Positions 22,718 to 35,041 of a DNA stretch of 64,000 nt are shown here, piece after piece. The notes beneath the pieces are model-generated. The model was not told where the DNA came from and ran no database searches. It saw only the letters and a list, made by a program, of their open reading frames with translations. The position numbers and the translations under genes are program-made. Origin of the DNA: Taxawa tesnikishii (nom. ined.) (taxonomy: Eukaryota > Ascomycota > Dothideomycetes > Dothideales); contig JAPDRO010000026.1 of the NCBI GenBank assembly GCA_030247885.1, forward strand, positions 434,001 through 498,000, given 5' to 3'. Each line of letters opens with the position of its first letter. Within the stretch, counting starts at the first letter, position 1.

Positions 22718-25426
22718 ACGACACTTGAGAAAATGGTGGTGGTTTGTTGGTTTGTTAGGTGCTTGGATCCTTGATATGTAAGCGGCATTCTTGATTTCTG
22801 ATACCCTCGTGTCTGTGGGTTTATTGTTAGAGATCGCTGCACGGGGTTTCGGTGACGGTCCTATACAGTTAGATGTGTGCATAATATTATTAGACAAAAG
22901 CACTTCGAGCTTTGTTCACTTATTATGTTTTCCCCATGCCGTTGTTGCGTCAGTAAACATATCACATACTCACGAGTATGAAAGCTAACGGTCCCTCACA
23001 CCTGCAGGGCAGGCTTGCTCTTTGCTGGTATAGAACCGCCGCTGCCATTCCTTTCCAGTTGCTTAGTCCTAAGGAATTCAACAGTAAATAACTTTATAGC
23101 CATACGTGTAAACAGATGTATAAGCTCAGAATGATGGCATTAATCCTGCCAGTTGTTGTATTTATTACACTAGAGTATACAAACACACGAAGCCTACAGC
23201 TATGGCTACACATCCGGAATTCGGCTTTCGTTCTGATTTGCCATGCAGTCGACGCCAGATGACGAAGACGCTTGCATCTGCCGAAGGAACAATGCCCTAC
23301 CACCACGCGCGCCCTTCTGCGGCTCTGGCCTCTGCTGCCGATCTCCTATCTGCCACCAATCGCATCAGCAGGCAATCTGCCTCTCTGTCGACCTACTAGA
23401 GAGGTCCTGTGCCAATCTAGCGCGCCTCAGCCGCGGGCGCAACAGCCGCGAAAGCGTACACGCCTAGTGTGATAGTGGTGGTACTAGTGGAGGTGGAGGC
23501 CGCTTCCTGGAGGACTGGCAACAGGATCTGGGTTGCAAACTCCGTATGTGTCGGCTCGGAGCACCACAGCACTTTCGTTTGTTGTTGTTGTGAGCTGCGA
23601 TGTGCCCCTCGTGTCAATTGGCTATTGATCTCAAGGAACCCCAGCGCGGTACAGTCTGCGGAGCCTCCGCCGTCCCACACGGGGTAAATCCGAGCTCAAG
23701 TGCACTTGGCGAGGGCTGCGAGATGCGGTGCAATGTCTACTTCGAGGCCGATCCTGTTCGCAGGCGTGCTTGCTAGCCGACAGAGCACGGGTTCTTCGAG
23801 TAGGGGCCGGGGAAAGCATGCAGAAGGTGCGCTATTGTTCCACACCCAATGCGCGCCAGTCTAAAACGTCGCGCGCGCGAGAACTGATGGTGGTGGCTGA
23901 CGTTGGCCGCTATACTATTTTGCACTTTGCGCTGAACCGGTCGCCCGGTATTCTGTATCTCGGTCGCTCGATGTTGTGCAGAGGATCTTGGTCGGAAGCA
24001 ATCTAAGAGACTTCATGCGATGTTGAGCAGCTGATGGTGTGCTTCACTTAACTAGTCCTTTGCCGGCAGCGCACCCTTCGCTTGAGAACTACTGCCGCGT
24101 GCTCTATTCCGCTGGTGGGCGACTGCTCCTGCGAATCCGCCGTCAGGGCTGAACTAGGTAACGAAGCTACTTTAGTCTCACAGACCGCTACCTCGTGGTA
24201 TTTCCACGTGGCCTTCAGCCTCTCCCCGCCAACCTGAAGCTCCCCCAATTGACTCGGATCAGACCTTCGATGAAACGCTTGACAGCGGCGGCTGCCTGAC
24301 GCCGGATGTGTTTGAAATGGCAGCCGAACGTGCTCGACACGAGCTGCCGATGCTCCGTTCGGTAGCCCTCGAGCAGGTAGACCGCCGCTTGCTGCGGCTT
24401 GCCGGAACTCTGAGGGAGGGCTTCCGCCTCGCCGATGCATGGTAGCACGGTAGCATGGTAGCATGGAGCATGGAGCAACGAGCTGTCTTCTCCGGAACTG
24501 CTGCCCCGGCATAGCTAGGACTGATCAGCCTTTCTCGCTCCTTTGGGTCGAAACAGACACCTTGATTGGCGAGCGCATATTAGAAACGGTCATCCTGCCG
24601 CTAATCACGGCCTATGGGAAGAAGGCCCGACCCTTGTACCACGTCCTTCCTTTCCGTAAATTACCGCTGTGAGGAAGACACATGCTGGACGTGAGAGATG
24701 ACGCTCGTTCTCGAACCTAGCCAACTCTACAATGTTAGAGCTACAACGCTAGACTGTCCAAGGGCCAAGGGTGCGACAACAGATGGAAAGCTGAGGGCCA
24801 AGTCTACACCTGTGCTGAATTCGCGGCGGTCGCGCAAGAACACTTTTGCTATCTAATCCCCTCCACGAAGGCTTCCACTCCGTAACCTGGAATAGACCAA
24901 ACTCCTGTGAGCTGACAGATGGCGTCTCAAATCATTGCTCGGCTGGCCGACCAACCGATTCTCGAGAAGTGTCCGATCTTCTGGGCTAATGCACCCCATC
25001 GCTTGTGCGCAACCAGAAGCCCGTCAAACAGAAGCCGGACGTGCCCTTCGTGTATCATCGCCCTGGTCGGTGGTGGTAGCCCTGCCGTGACTCGGGACCA
25101 GGCGTTTCAGAAATTCTTAGGGAAGAAGCAGGAACGAAAGTTCCCGTCCCGCCCGCGCCCATCAATCCTCTTACTGTCCTTCTTGAGTACCTTGCTGGGG
25201 AGGTACAAGCTTGCTCCCTGACCTGCTATTGCGTAGGCGAAGAAGAAAGCAATATATAGACTTCTAAACGGCGCTCCGAAGTGCTGCATTTTCCTGTCCA
25301 TCGCTTTCAGTCAAGATCGGCACCCATTCACCTAATCCAGACCTCGTCACAAGTATTGTATACGATCTGCGAGCCTCGAGTGGCATCCTTTCGTTCCCAT
25401 ATCAAGAGCTTTCGCCCCGCCTCAAC
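22718..25426. other. Gene-poor block, no gene recognised
   Basis: In 2.7 kb I find no frame that looks like a conserved protein. The first ~350 bp is AT-richer and probably 3' UTR and spacer. The rest has balanced base composition but only overlapping short frames, as expected of non-coding or decayed DNA. Confidence 0.5.
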
Positions 25427-25725
25427 ATGTGCGATTACACCCAGGTCGAGTACACTTGTGGCCATCTTCGCTACACCGTCCGAGCGTGGTGTGTACGGTA
25501 TCAAGAGACACACCGGCGTTGCGCTCCCAATGTCGTTGCAATGTACGTGCAACAACTCCAACCTGCTCCCAAAAGTACATGCTCACGCCTATGCACAGAG
25601 AATACCGGCTTGATGAGAGATGCGGTATGCGGTGATGCGCCCCGACCCAGAAAACATCAAACTCACCTCGCATTGCAGGTGATTGCAGACCGCCTCCTCC
25701 ACCCAGGTTCCCCTCAGCAGAGTAA
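25427..25725 (+). CDS. Small cysteine-containing protein, 62 residues, three exons
   Basis: Exons are 25427-25542, 25599-25624 and 25679-25725, with GTACGT and GTATGC donors and CAG acceptors. The splice phases match and the total is 189 nt. The protein starts MCDYTQVEYTCGHLRYTVR and continues through RRCAPNVVA, an EYRLDERCGDCR segment and a Pro-rich tail. Small proteins of this kind (an MCDYTQ-type start, CGH, then a CGxCRPP end) are familiar to me from many ascomycetes as uncharacterised. The paired Cys and His suggest a small metal site. The middle exon is only 26 bp, so a simple gene finder would miss it. No function can be given. Confidence 0.65.
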
Positions 25726-28700
25726 AGTCAGCGTCCGTGGCCGGAAAGTGAAAGCACCGCGCTCTCAATAGCCAAGTCGCTTGCAGGCAGAGATCTAGCT
25801 GGCTAGACCGTCCATGAGATTACGAATTATGTCTTATGCAAAGATCATGTCAAATGTCTATTTTCTGAGGGGAAAAAAAAACAAAGTACGGCCTCTTCTC
25901 CAATGTTTCTTCTTACCGCTTGTCGTCGTCTTTGCGTTTGCCCTGCTCGATTTGCGGCGCTGTGTCACCATTGCTTTGCAGTTACTGATGCGGCAAGCTG
26001 CAGGCTCTGTACCACCCGGAACATATACCCGCGGTAACGATGCCGCAAGCACGCTCCGGATCAAAGCTTCTTTACCGGTGACTTTCTCGCTGGAGGCCGG
26101 GACACATGTCGTGCAATGACAATTTACACACATCAGGTCCTGCGAAACCGGTCCGAAACCTGGGAATGACCACCTGCCAGACCCTGTCGGATGCATGCCA
26201 TTCTGTGCCTCGTTCCAAGCCGTCCCAGGATCTCAGTGCGATGACACCCCCTTTCCGCCATTGGGATTGCGGAATCCTTGGCTACCCGCGTGCTGGTAGC
26301 GCAGTCACGGCATTTGGAATAGTCGCCTCTGCATGACAATGGTTGCTCAAGGAATTGGAAGTACAAGTATCAGGATTGCGCGACGACAGAAATCCAAAAA
26401 CCCTCCTCTCTGGAGACCGATTTATACAAATCACACCCCAAAATCAGGAACTCGCCCCGCAAAAGACCCGGACCGATTTCGTAACCTGTCACAAACCCTT
26501 GGTGACAGATAGGCGATGATGAGCGGATGGCTGCAAGGGCGGTCAGGAAGCCGTATGCCGTTGTTGGTCCGTTCTAGGTCGCGTTTGCAGACTCTTGCCG
26601 TCAGCCCCTGTGCGACCGATTCGCCTTGTGGAGAAAAACAAAGACCGGCACATACTACAGTCAGGCTAGGAAGGTCGTGTCTTCATAAACTGATGTATAA
26701 TGATCCGGAAAGGCTTCAGCCGAAACTGATCGTCGAGATGGACCTGGTTCTTCATCCGGACGTGTAACGCAAACATACGCACGAGTCTTCACCTCGGGAA
26801 TAAGACGAATCCTATCGCGACGTTTCAGAGGGAGATCCGCAGGCCGTTTGGTGGGATACATTTGCATGCGCGTTGCGAGAAGCATAACGCGGCACTTGAA
26901 GCGAACGCTCGGTGGTGTTGTTTGGGACGCGGATGACTGCCTTTTCCGAAGACATTCTTCGCTTAAGTGCACACGGGGAATTCAAACGCTGTCCTACATG
27001 AAGAAAGTACACAATCCTATCGTCGGGGCAAGCCTCATCGCTATGCCCGTTTACGTAGCTAGTGCCCAACCCTAATACCTGGTCCCTGAGATCCTGTACT
27101 GTTTTAAACACCGTGATCCCATATCCGACAAAACCCCTCTGAGAAATTAGACTAGACTGAACCGGGACGACATTTCCGCCTGGGCATGGCGTCGAGCGAC
27201 AGTGCCGGGGGCGCTGAGTCCCAGGGCCATGTCCGTTCCTTTCCGCCACTCATCAACCTAACAAGTGTCGGAAACGACACCGATCAGCCCATCCGCCTTC
27301 CTCGGTCTCTGTGCGTCCGCCTCGGACAAGTGCCCGGAAGGAAGCATGTCAGCTTCGGGCACGTTCGCGCCGATCTGCGCCCATGGCGGGGGCATTGAAG
27401 GCGCTTGTCCCAGTATGCATATGGCAGGTGTACCAAGTGAGAAGGATGAGGCCTGCAAGCTGAAGGACGATCAGGGTACCGATGATGACGGTGCCGGTCA
27501 ACGTTGTGGCTGGCTTGCTGATCGTTGTCCCTGACACCGTGTAGATCGGTCTCGCGAGTTTGTAGGGCGTTCCAGCTGTTACCGTTTCGGCGAGCATGGC
27601 CAGGTTGCTACAGGAGACGCTGAGATCTAGTGCCCGCCTTTACCATATGCTTTTTGGTTGAAGGACTGAACCCACCGGAACTTGGGATCTTCTATTGCTT
27701 CTTTTGATTCGTCATCTGTGCAGTGTTCGGTTCGAAACTAGGTTCTATCTGTCCCGAAGAGAATATAGGGCCGGATGCTGACCCGCTTGGAGTGGCATAC
27801 TTGCTCTTGGATAGTGAAAGCGCATGCCCAGGCCTAAGTAGTCATCGAAATCCATCTCGACCTCCTGGCTTGGTCAGCTACTTAGTATTGGACCGGACAT
27901 GGAATTGTTGCGATTATTCCCGAGATCGAAACAGCCCCTTGTCGCTCTCACAGCGCAGGGAAGAGTGAAGCTTGCGTTGCGTCTCTGTTCGTCTTCAGCC
28001 GAGACGTCGAGAAAGAGCCCTTCGACGATGTCTTGACGGTCCCGAGACCCGCTCCAAGGGGAGACATCGTGCTGACCGGAAACATTGACAGAGATTTCCG
28101 TACTGATCTCGAACGGGTGGGATTCGAAATGTTTGCCCCAGATGGGTGCAAATCGCAACGATCCAAGGCATGAGGATGGGAAATTGCTTCGTGAGATGTC
28201 ATGACGTTCCACAGAAGAGTTGGATCTTATTTCGTACTGACGGAGTGCACCGGTAGTTGTACCGTCTTGGAGTGCAGCGAGGAAGAAGTTCGGCGGTGTT
28301 GAACGAAACTATTGCCACAGTTGCGTAAAAGTGAATCCATGACCAGGTTTCGGCCGTATCACAGGCTCCGTAGTCCGAAGATCGATCACGTTGAGCCTGC
28401 TTACAACGCTTAGAGTCACCAGGCTTTGTGGTGTTTCTCCTAGATGACTAGATTCAGGGTTATAGCCTAGTGAATTACAGACCCATTATAAGCTCCATGG
28501 AATGTCAAGAGCACCCGTGACCGCGATGAAGGACCAGTAGATGCGTTGTAGCTGATGTGTAGAGAGACCTTCCAATCGTATATTGTAGGAAGGAGCATTG
28601 AGAGGGCGCACAGCAAGTGTGCAGGTCAGGATCCATGGTACAATAAGCAGAGGGACAACGGCGGTTGACGCGCTTCGTTTGGTTTGATATGTTTGTGTTT

Positions 28701-29315
28701 GTTCGGTTTGTTTCGTGTCATTACGTCGACTCGTGGCTTTATCGCACGTCTTATACAGTCTGTCTTGACCAGTACGGGGTGCTTTCTATTTCCGTACGAA
28801 AGGGTTCATAATCGGAGTGTCGGTCGTGAACGATTGGCCCATTCGGTCGACGGCATCAGTCGGGGACTGCGGTCGGAATTTGTCGCTGAGCGCTTCTCTG
28901 AAGATGCTAGATATAAACAGTTTCGCTTGCGGAAAGTGTGACGGTGGACGTGACGGCAATCCGGAGGGGAAGTGTCGAGCTTCACGTCCGGCCGTAGTTG
29001 TTGTCGGGAAAGAGAGGCGGATACTGAGCCCACATGTGAAAGAGCTTGACGTGCATGATAACCATGAGATCAAGAGGGAAAGGAGGGAACGCATGAGCGC
29101 ACTTAGCTTGCAAACCACAATATGGTTATACCTACCAAGGATTCCTCGGCAGTATGTGCATTAACCTGTGGTTGTGAAGACAGACCAAGTCCAGTTGCAC
29201 ATGATCGCAGTCGGTAGAATGATTGCGCTGCACAAGGACTTTGGATGTAGAAGTTTGATGCGAAGTTAATCTGCTCACGCGGGTATCACTTTATGCTTGA
29301 ACAACAACCTTCTAC
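25726..29315. other. Gene-poor block with one decayed gene relic
   Basis: This 3.6 kb has no intact gene that I can support. A relic of a fungal membrane protein lies on the minus strand around 27258-27600, perhaps with more of it to 28212. Other frames are short and unlike proteins. Confidence 0.5.
27258..27600 (-). pseudogene. Relic of a fungal single-pass membrane protein (C-terminal part)
   Basis: On the minus strand one frame gives a membrane segment (TVIIGTLIVLQLAGLILLTW) followed by YTCHMHTGTSAFNAPAM. The adjoining frame continues AQIGANVPEADMLPSG and KADGLIGVV. Large fungal proteins of unknown function often end with a membrane helix, then a WTSxLDAxAMARIGA-like stretch and a DGLIG motif, so the two frames appear to be one former C-terminus with an extra base near 27385-27390. 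Upstream on the same strand (to about 28212) a frame contains NASFTLPC and GCFDLG, recalling the Cys-rich ectodomain of such proteins, but I cannot join it. Because no complete N-terminus is visible I call this a relic, not a sequence error. Confidence 0.45.
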
Positions 29316-30008
29316 TCAACCAGCGGCCTCCTTCACCTTGTTCTTCTCTGGCGGCTCGTCGATGAACTGCGGCGGTCCCGCTTCTTGTAGGAAAGCAGGC
29401 ATCGACTCTCCCGTCTCACCAAGGCCCTCGCCAAGATCAACCTCCTCGCCCAAAGCCTCCAATTCCGCATCCAGCTCCGCCTCGTCCACGTCTTCCGGTA
29501 GATCATAGCTCCTGCTGATGCTATCCTGAATCTCATTGCCAATCTCCATCAAGTCCGCCATCTCATCCTGCAGTTTCTCAATCTTGTCGATGTCCACCTT
29601 GCCGTACTGCTTCTTCAACTCTTTGGTCGTGGTCTTCATCGCATCCACGGTAACCATGGTATTCCGTAGATTGTCTTGCATCATGCCCGCCTGCTCCATG
29701 TTCCATGATTGCTGGTAGAGCTGATCCTTCTGGCTTTCGTACATGCGTCTTCGTTCTAAGCATGCCTTCGCTCTTTGTCGGATCGCGTTCTTGCCCGGTC
29801 CATCGCGCATTCGGGACAGCTTTTGTTGATAGGTGGTGAGCTCGCCGTTGACCTTGGCTATTTGGACGTCGATATTGTCGATGCGCGTTTGGACCTGTGG
29901 CAGGCGTCAGCACGTACGGCAGGACGACCCTAGTAGACATACGTTGCCGATGGCATCGTTCAAGCTCGGTTTCGGGGCGTTGCTCTTTGCGCCGAAGAGG
30001 CGATTCAT
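29316..30008 (-). CDS. VPS60: ESCRT-III protein Vps60/CHMP5, 214 residues
   Basis: Two exons, 30008-29943 and 29894-29316, flank a 48 bp intron (GTATGT donor, CACAG acceptor). Length and charge pattern fit the Snf7 family: a basic N-terminal half (MNRLFGAKSN, RQRAKACLERRRMYESQ) and an acidic C-terminal half (EDVDEAELDAELEALGEEVDLGEG). The segment MQDNLRNTMVTVDAMKTTTKELKKQYG with VDIDKIEKLQDEM is typical of CHMP5/Vps60. It works on endosomal membranes in multivesicular-body sorting, where Vps60 recruits Vta1-Vps4. It is divergent from the SAPS gene with a 975 bp shared upstream region. The frame is clean. Confidence 0.93.
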
Positions 30009-30983
30009 AGTGTGGGTCGATGCACGAATGCTTCTCCAAAAATGTAATCCCGAGGCGAGACAAGTCGATATCAAGCGGGCTGGAGTGGTAAAGGTGCAAT
30101 CAGATAAAGCGAGATGTGTCGCTCAGTTGCCTGGCAGCTGGCAGTTGACGTAGGCAAAGGTGGGCTGGCTGGACGGTTCGATCAGATTGGGGAAAGCGCG
30201 CATGACGGGACGAGCCGAGAGTCAAACCTCGGCGTCCGTTCAGGGCGGTCGGTCAGTCGGGTTGGGTGCACACGTGAGGAGGGCCACGTTCACTGCAGTA
30301 GCGACGAATAGCGACAGCGACAGCGACAGCGACACAGACCATTGTTGTCGTCGCCCGACCGTCCCGCCAAGTCCTCAGCACATCAAAGACACCTAAGCCC
30401 TGCTTGCGTCCGGCAACCGGGACTTCAGGTAGACCAAGCGCTGCGGGACTTTCCACTTCCAGCGCGCTCTTGCCTGCACACCGTTGCTACCATAATACCT
30501 CTATCTTTGGACAACCGAAATACCAAAAACCAAGAACTCAGACCTCAGACCCGTGGGGAACATTGCAAGCAGCTGGACAGCATGTGAGTGTCTCCTCTGC
30601 TCCTCTGCACCGGCGCATATATCAGCAGTTCTCGCCCTCTGAGACATTGACGCTGCGTGCGCGTGCACCCCCACTCGTCTCGACGTGTCCACGCATTTCG
30701 CATGAGGTTACACCGCTGAAGCTGATGCTAATGCTGATGCTCGACCCAAAGGCTCCGATAAACCTTTCCTCAAGCCGCCCGCAACGCACCTTCCTCACCT
30801 GCAACCCAGCTGCCCTTCTCGATTCTCGACTCTCGATTCCACTTCCACTTCCACTTCCACCTCCACTTTTCCACTTGGACCCGGGCATGCTTGAGCGCCG
30901 TACCAATACCCATTGTTTCGGTCTCCACTATTCTATTCTGCAACATTGCCTAGCGCAGGAGTCTGGCGTGACCTGAGCCCAAT
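30009..30983. other. Divergent promoter between VPS60 and the SAPS gene
   Basis: No separate gene is supported. A short GACAGC tandem repeat lies at about 30310-30338. The sequence CAGCATGTGAGTG near 30578 could be the donor of an intron in the SAPS 5' UTR. The region near 30840-30870 is a CTTCCA repeat. Confidence 0.45.
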
Positions 30984-33974
30984 ATGTTCTGGCGTTTTGG
31001 CGGCTACGCCAATATATCTTCCCTCGACACCATACTCGACAAGCCCGATGTCACTGTGGAGGAGTTGCTGGACGAGAGCGACCTTATCCAGGAATTGAAA
31101 CAGCAAAACTCCAAGCTTATCGAGTTCTTGCGCGAGGAGCCGGTACTTCACAAGCTCCTACGCTATGTCGTTGCAGACAAACCACTTGAGGACGTGACTC
31201 CTTCACTTGGGGACAGTGAGAAGAGCAGCGGAATTAGTCTGTTCGGAAGGGGCAAATCGCGGTCGCGCTCAAAGTCAGTCAACAAGTCCGACAATGATGA
31301 GACGGAGGAGGACAAAAAGAGGCGCAGAGAAAGAAATATGCATACGTCTCATGCGAAGTCCTGTCTTCGGAGGTATGGTCCATCACAGAAGCTCTCCTCG
31401 ATTCTCGCGATCAACTTCGGAAATTCTGGGAGTACATAAGGAGACCCGCACCCCTTGATGCTCTCCAGGCCGGCTATTTCACCAAGGTCAACGAAGCCCT
31501 ACTCGACAAGAAGACTGGTGATATGCTGGCGTTCATCAAATCACTGGACAACATTGTGCCCGCAATGCTGCAACATGTAGACTGCCCCATGGTAATGGAC
31601 CTGCTCCTCAAGATCATCAGCTTGGAGAAGCACGAAGAAGGTCAAGGCATCGTAGACGTGAGTTTTTGAAGTCAATTTGTTTCTTTGCTTTACGCACCAA
31701 TTAACAAAACGCACAGTGGCTGCAAATGCAAGGCCTTGTTCCGCAGCTCCTCTCATACCTTTCCCCTGAGCATCCGTCGGCGACCCAAACTTCAGCAGGC
31801 GATTTCCTCAAAGCTATCATCACCATCTCTGCAAACGCGACAGCCCAGGACCAATCTGTCATTGGCCCTAACGAACTAACCCGCCAACTGGTATCCGAAC
31901 AATGCGTTTCCACTTTAATCTCGGACATGCTTCGTGGCGGGAACCCGCTCACAGTCGGTGTCGGTATCATCATCGAGGTGATCCGGAAGAATAACTCGGA
32001 CTATGACCTCGACAACCAGATTGGGCCGGAGCCCAAGACTTCTGATCCCATCTACCTTGGTACCTTGCTTCGACAGTTTGCAAAGCACGTTCCAGATTTT
32101 ATGCGTCTGATTAGAAGTCCTTCAGCCAAGAAGCCAGATCTCAAGACTGCGTTTGGCGACAAAGTCGAACCCCTCGGCTTTGACCGTTTCAAGACATGCG
32201 AATTGATGGCAGAGCTGCTGCACTGCAGTAACATGGGTCTTCTGAACGAGCGAGGAAGCGAGGCAGAGATCAAGCGTCGCGACGCCGAGAGAGAAAGGCT
32301 GAAGGCCGAGGGCAAGCTTTCAAGTCCGCAACTGCCGAGCGCTTCGCAAGATGACCCATTTGGCAGCAGTGTGGATAGCCATGGATTCCACCACGCCAGG
32401 AAGCCAGAAGACGACCTTAGCGAGTCCCCTGAAGAGATTAAGAAACTCGAAGTCCAGAATGGCATGGACGAAGACGGCTACGAGAAGGTTGCGGTACCCG
32501 AGACAGAGGCGCTGCCAGATGAGGTCTCCTTTGATGATTTTAACGAAAAGATTGAGGAGTTGACACCTTTGACGAAGTCGGATAATCCTATGAGCATACA
32601 CCACGGTTCCGAGAAGTCCGATCTGTCCTCAGGAAAGCCCAACTCGCCACCGGCTCAGTCATTGCAATTCGACCCTCCTCCGACAGAGCCTTCGGAACCA
32701 TTGCCATCCGTGGATATCTCTGACAAGTTTAGCCGCCTCGACATCAGTCCAGATGAGCAGATCGCGCCCGAAGCAAAACCAGAGGGTAAGCGTCGTGTTT
32801 CTTTGTTGACCCAACAGCTTCAAGACCAGATCGAAGAGTCTGAGCTCAGTCCTGTTACAGATCAACATCTGGCTGCTGAGCCAGACTCCGAGCTGAGGTC
32901 GCATCCTGAAGACAAGCCCGCACCTCTTTCCATTAGCCCAAAGAAAGAGAAGGTTGCCAAGCCCTTGGACGAGGAACACGAGTCCACTACAGAAAGTACT
33001 GCTACTTTGCAGCCTGAGAGCTCACACGCTACGAACCCAGGAGATGAGCGCGACGATCACGAGACGGATGTCGATGGAACACCCGTTGTTGGTGACTTGC
33101 TCAAGATGATGTTCGTTGAGCACCAAGTCGTTCCAACCATTCTGGTGAGTTACATGCGCTGCCTTTCTGTCTGTGTCGGTCTTCCGTCGTCGAATCGCTT
33201 CTTACGTGAGGTTCCAATATAACAGGATTTCTTCTTCCGCTTCCCATGGAACAACTTCCTTCACAACGTTGTGTATGATGTTGTTCAGCAAGTTTTCAAC
33301 GGCACTCTCGACCGCGGCTACAACCGGACACTGGCCCTGGATCTGTTTTGCAAGTCTTCCAGCAGTGAGCTTGCTTCGGCAGCCGATGTCACACAGCGAA
33401 TTCTGGACGGTCAGCTCGCTTCAGAGGTCTCTCAGAAGGAGAAGGGCATGCGTCTTGGTTACATGGGTCACCTGACTTTGATTGCCGAGGAAGTATGCAA
33501 ATTCGCCGAACGCCATCCACCGGAGGTTCTTGGTGAGCAGGTCATGGAGCGTATCATGCGCGAAGAGTGGATCCGATATGTCGAGGGAACCCTTTCTGAG
33601 ACACGCGATAGGGACAATGCCGTTTTGGGTGGTGTTCGTCCCGAGAACGCGATGAGCGTGCGGCAGATGGGTGTCGGAGGTGGTTTGCTCGGTCAGAGCG
33701 GCTTCTCGGCTTCCAACAACAACAACTCCAACGCCCTTGCAAACGCTGGCCTTGGGGTGCACCAGCAGACAGCCTTGCTCTAGTAGAAGCAGCCGAGAAC
33801 AGCGGATACGAGATCAATTCTGGGTCCAGCGGCTTGCTTAGCGGCTTCGGTGATGGCGAAGAGGATGAGGAGCTCGAGGAAGAAGCTGAAAGAGACAGGA
33901 GGACTGCGGCTGTCAGCGATGATGAACAGGTCGGTGAACTCTCGTTTGATGACGTTGATATGAATTTCCGATGA
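30984..33974 (+). CDS. SAPS-domain phosphatase regulatory subunit (Sit4-associated protein type), about 950 residues, two apparent frameshifts
   Basis: Exons are 30984-31657, 31717-33144 and 33226-33974. The N-terminus MFWRFGGYANISSLDTILDK and the region VVADKPLEDVTPSLGDSEK match the SAPS family. Helical repeats follow (WLQMQGLVPQLLSYLSPEH, FFFRFPWNNFLHNVVYDVV, LGYMGHLTLIAEEV). Members bind Sit4/PP6 phosphatase and act in cell-cycle and nutrient control. The middle (residues ~390-690) is acidic and Ser/Pro-rich. Two single bases are missing: one in an A run at 31334-31336, after which the frame reads EVLSSEVWSITEALLDS, and one in GGGG at 33754-33757, after which it reads ADSLALVEAAENSGYEI. 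With both added, the exon lengths give 951 codons exactly. An acidic frame downstream (34127-35041) may be a further C-terminal exon. Confidence 0.88.
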
Positions 33975-34126
33975 TGCCCGTCATTTCCATAAATCTCGTG
34001 TCTCTTTGTGTTCGAGTACGGGAAGAAGGAGAAGGCATCCCAGCCTTTCCAAGGATGGAAATGGCTATATATAACTGACTATACCTCGGACGTGTATACG
34101 TACAAAGGGCTGATTTCCTTCCTTGT

Positions 34127-35041
34127 ATGATAAATGTCAATGCACACATTCCTATATCACCACCACCGCACCCTTTCTCGCGTTCTTCACATCCCGTTCT
34201 GCGTTTTCTTGATTCACCGTTTCGTCAGGTCGAATCACTCCACCATCTCCTTACCCAGGTACGCGTTGCACACACACCGCCGTGCCTATACTGACTAACT
34301 CTTCTGCCGCTTCAGACCTCGTTATCTCCAAACCCGGCTCATGTCCCGCCACCACTCAACGTTCCGCCCTCGCGCGCGCGTGAAAAGCTCGCCGCTCGTC
34401 TCGCGGCCCGCAACAAAGCTCCCCAGGCCGTCGAATCCGACCCAGATGCCGCAGATCCCGCCGCGCTCGAGACCGCGGCCGAGCTTCCAGACGAGCCGCT
34501 CGGCGACGTGGAAGAGCTAGATTTCGGCCCCGCGGCCGAGCGCGAGCTACAAGAAGCCGGACTGCCCGGTCTCCAGCTTTCGGGATCCAGGATGAAAGGT
34601 GTACCCCGTGGTGGAACCGAGAGATTCAGCCGGCTCTTTCAAGGCTCCGACAGCGACGACACCAGCAGCTCGGGCTCGTCCTCCGAAGAAGCCGACGAAG
34701 GACAAGGCGAGGAGCAGGAAGAGCGCCGCGGCATGGCGGGGCTGGTCCGTCAACGCAGTCAGAAGGAGCGGAAGAGACGGCCCAGCACCACCGAGGCCAA
34801 AGTGCGCCGGCCGCTCGACGACGAGGAAATGGATTTCGGAGGTGATGGGCAAGGCAGTGTGAGTGCTAGCGCTTACAGGGCTTTTGCGCACGAAGGTGAG
34901 AGCGAGAGCCCTTTTGCAGACCCTGTCGAGATGGAGCAGAGTGATGATGAGGAGGAGGAGGAGGACGATGACGAGGATACAAGCGACGACGAGGATATCG
35001 TTGAGATCAGGCCGAGGAGACCTAGTGGGACTTCTGCTTAG
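34127..35041 (+). CDS. Acidic, Ser-rich protein of 285 residues, or C-terminal exons of the SAPS gene
   Basis: Exons are 34127-34258 and 34316-35041 with a sound intron (GTACGC donor, CTGACTAAC branch, CAG acceptor). The frame reads VPPPLNVPPSRAREKLAARLAAR, so a basic helix follows a proline stretch; then come acidic and Ser-rich parts (DSDDTSSSGSSSEEADE, DDEEEEEDDDEDTSDDEDI). No catalytic domain is visible. It starts only 152 bp after the SAPS stop on the same strand, and SAPS proteins often have acidic C-terminal tails. A splice from CAG|GTCGGT at about 33930 to the CAG at 34228 would fuse the two in phase, though that donor is weak. I therefore leave open whether it is a separate gene. Confidence 0.5.

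Noticed and set aside
24048-24512. 154-codon minus-strand frame in the gene-poor block
   Set aside because: Arg/Ser/Pro-rich composition shared by overlapping frames, with no recognisable motif.
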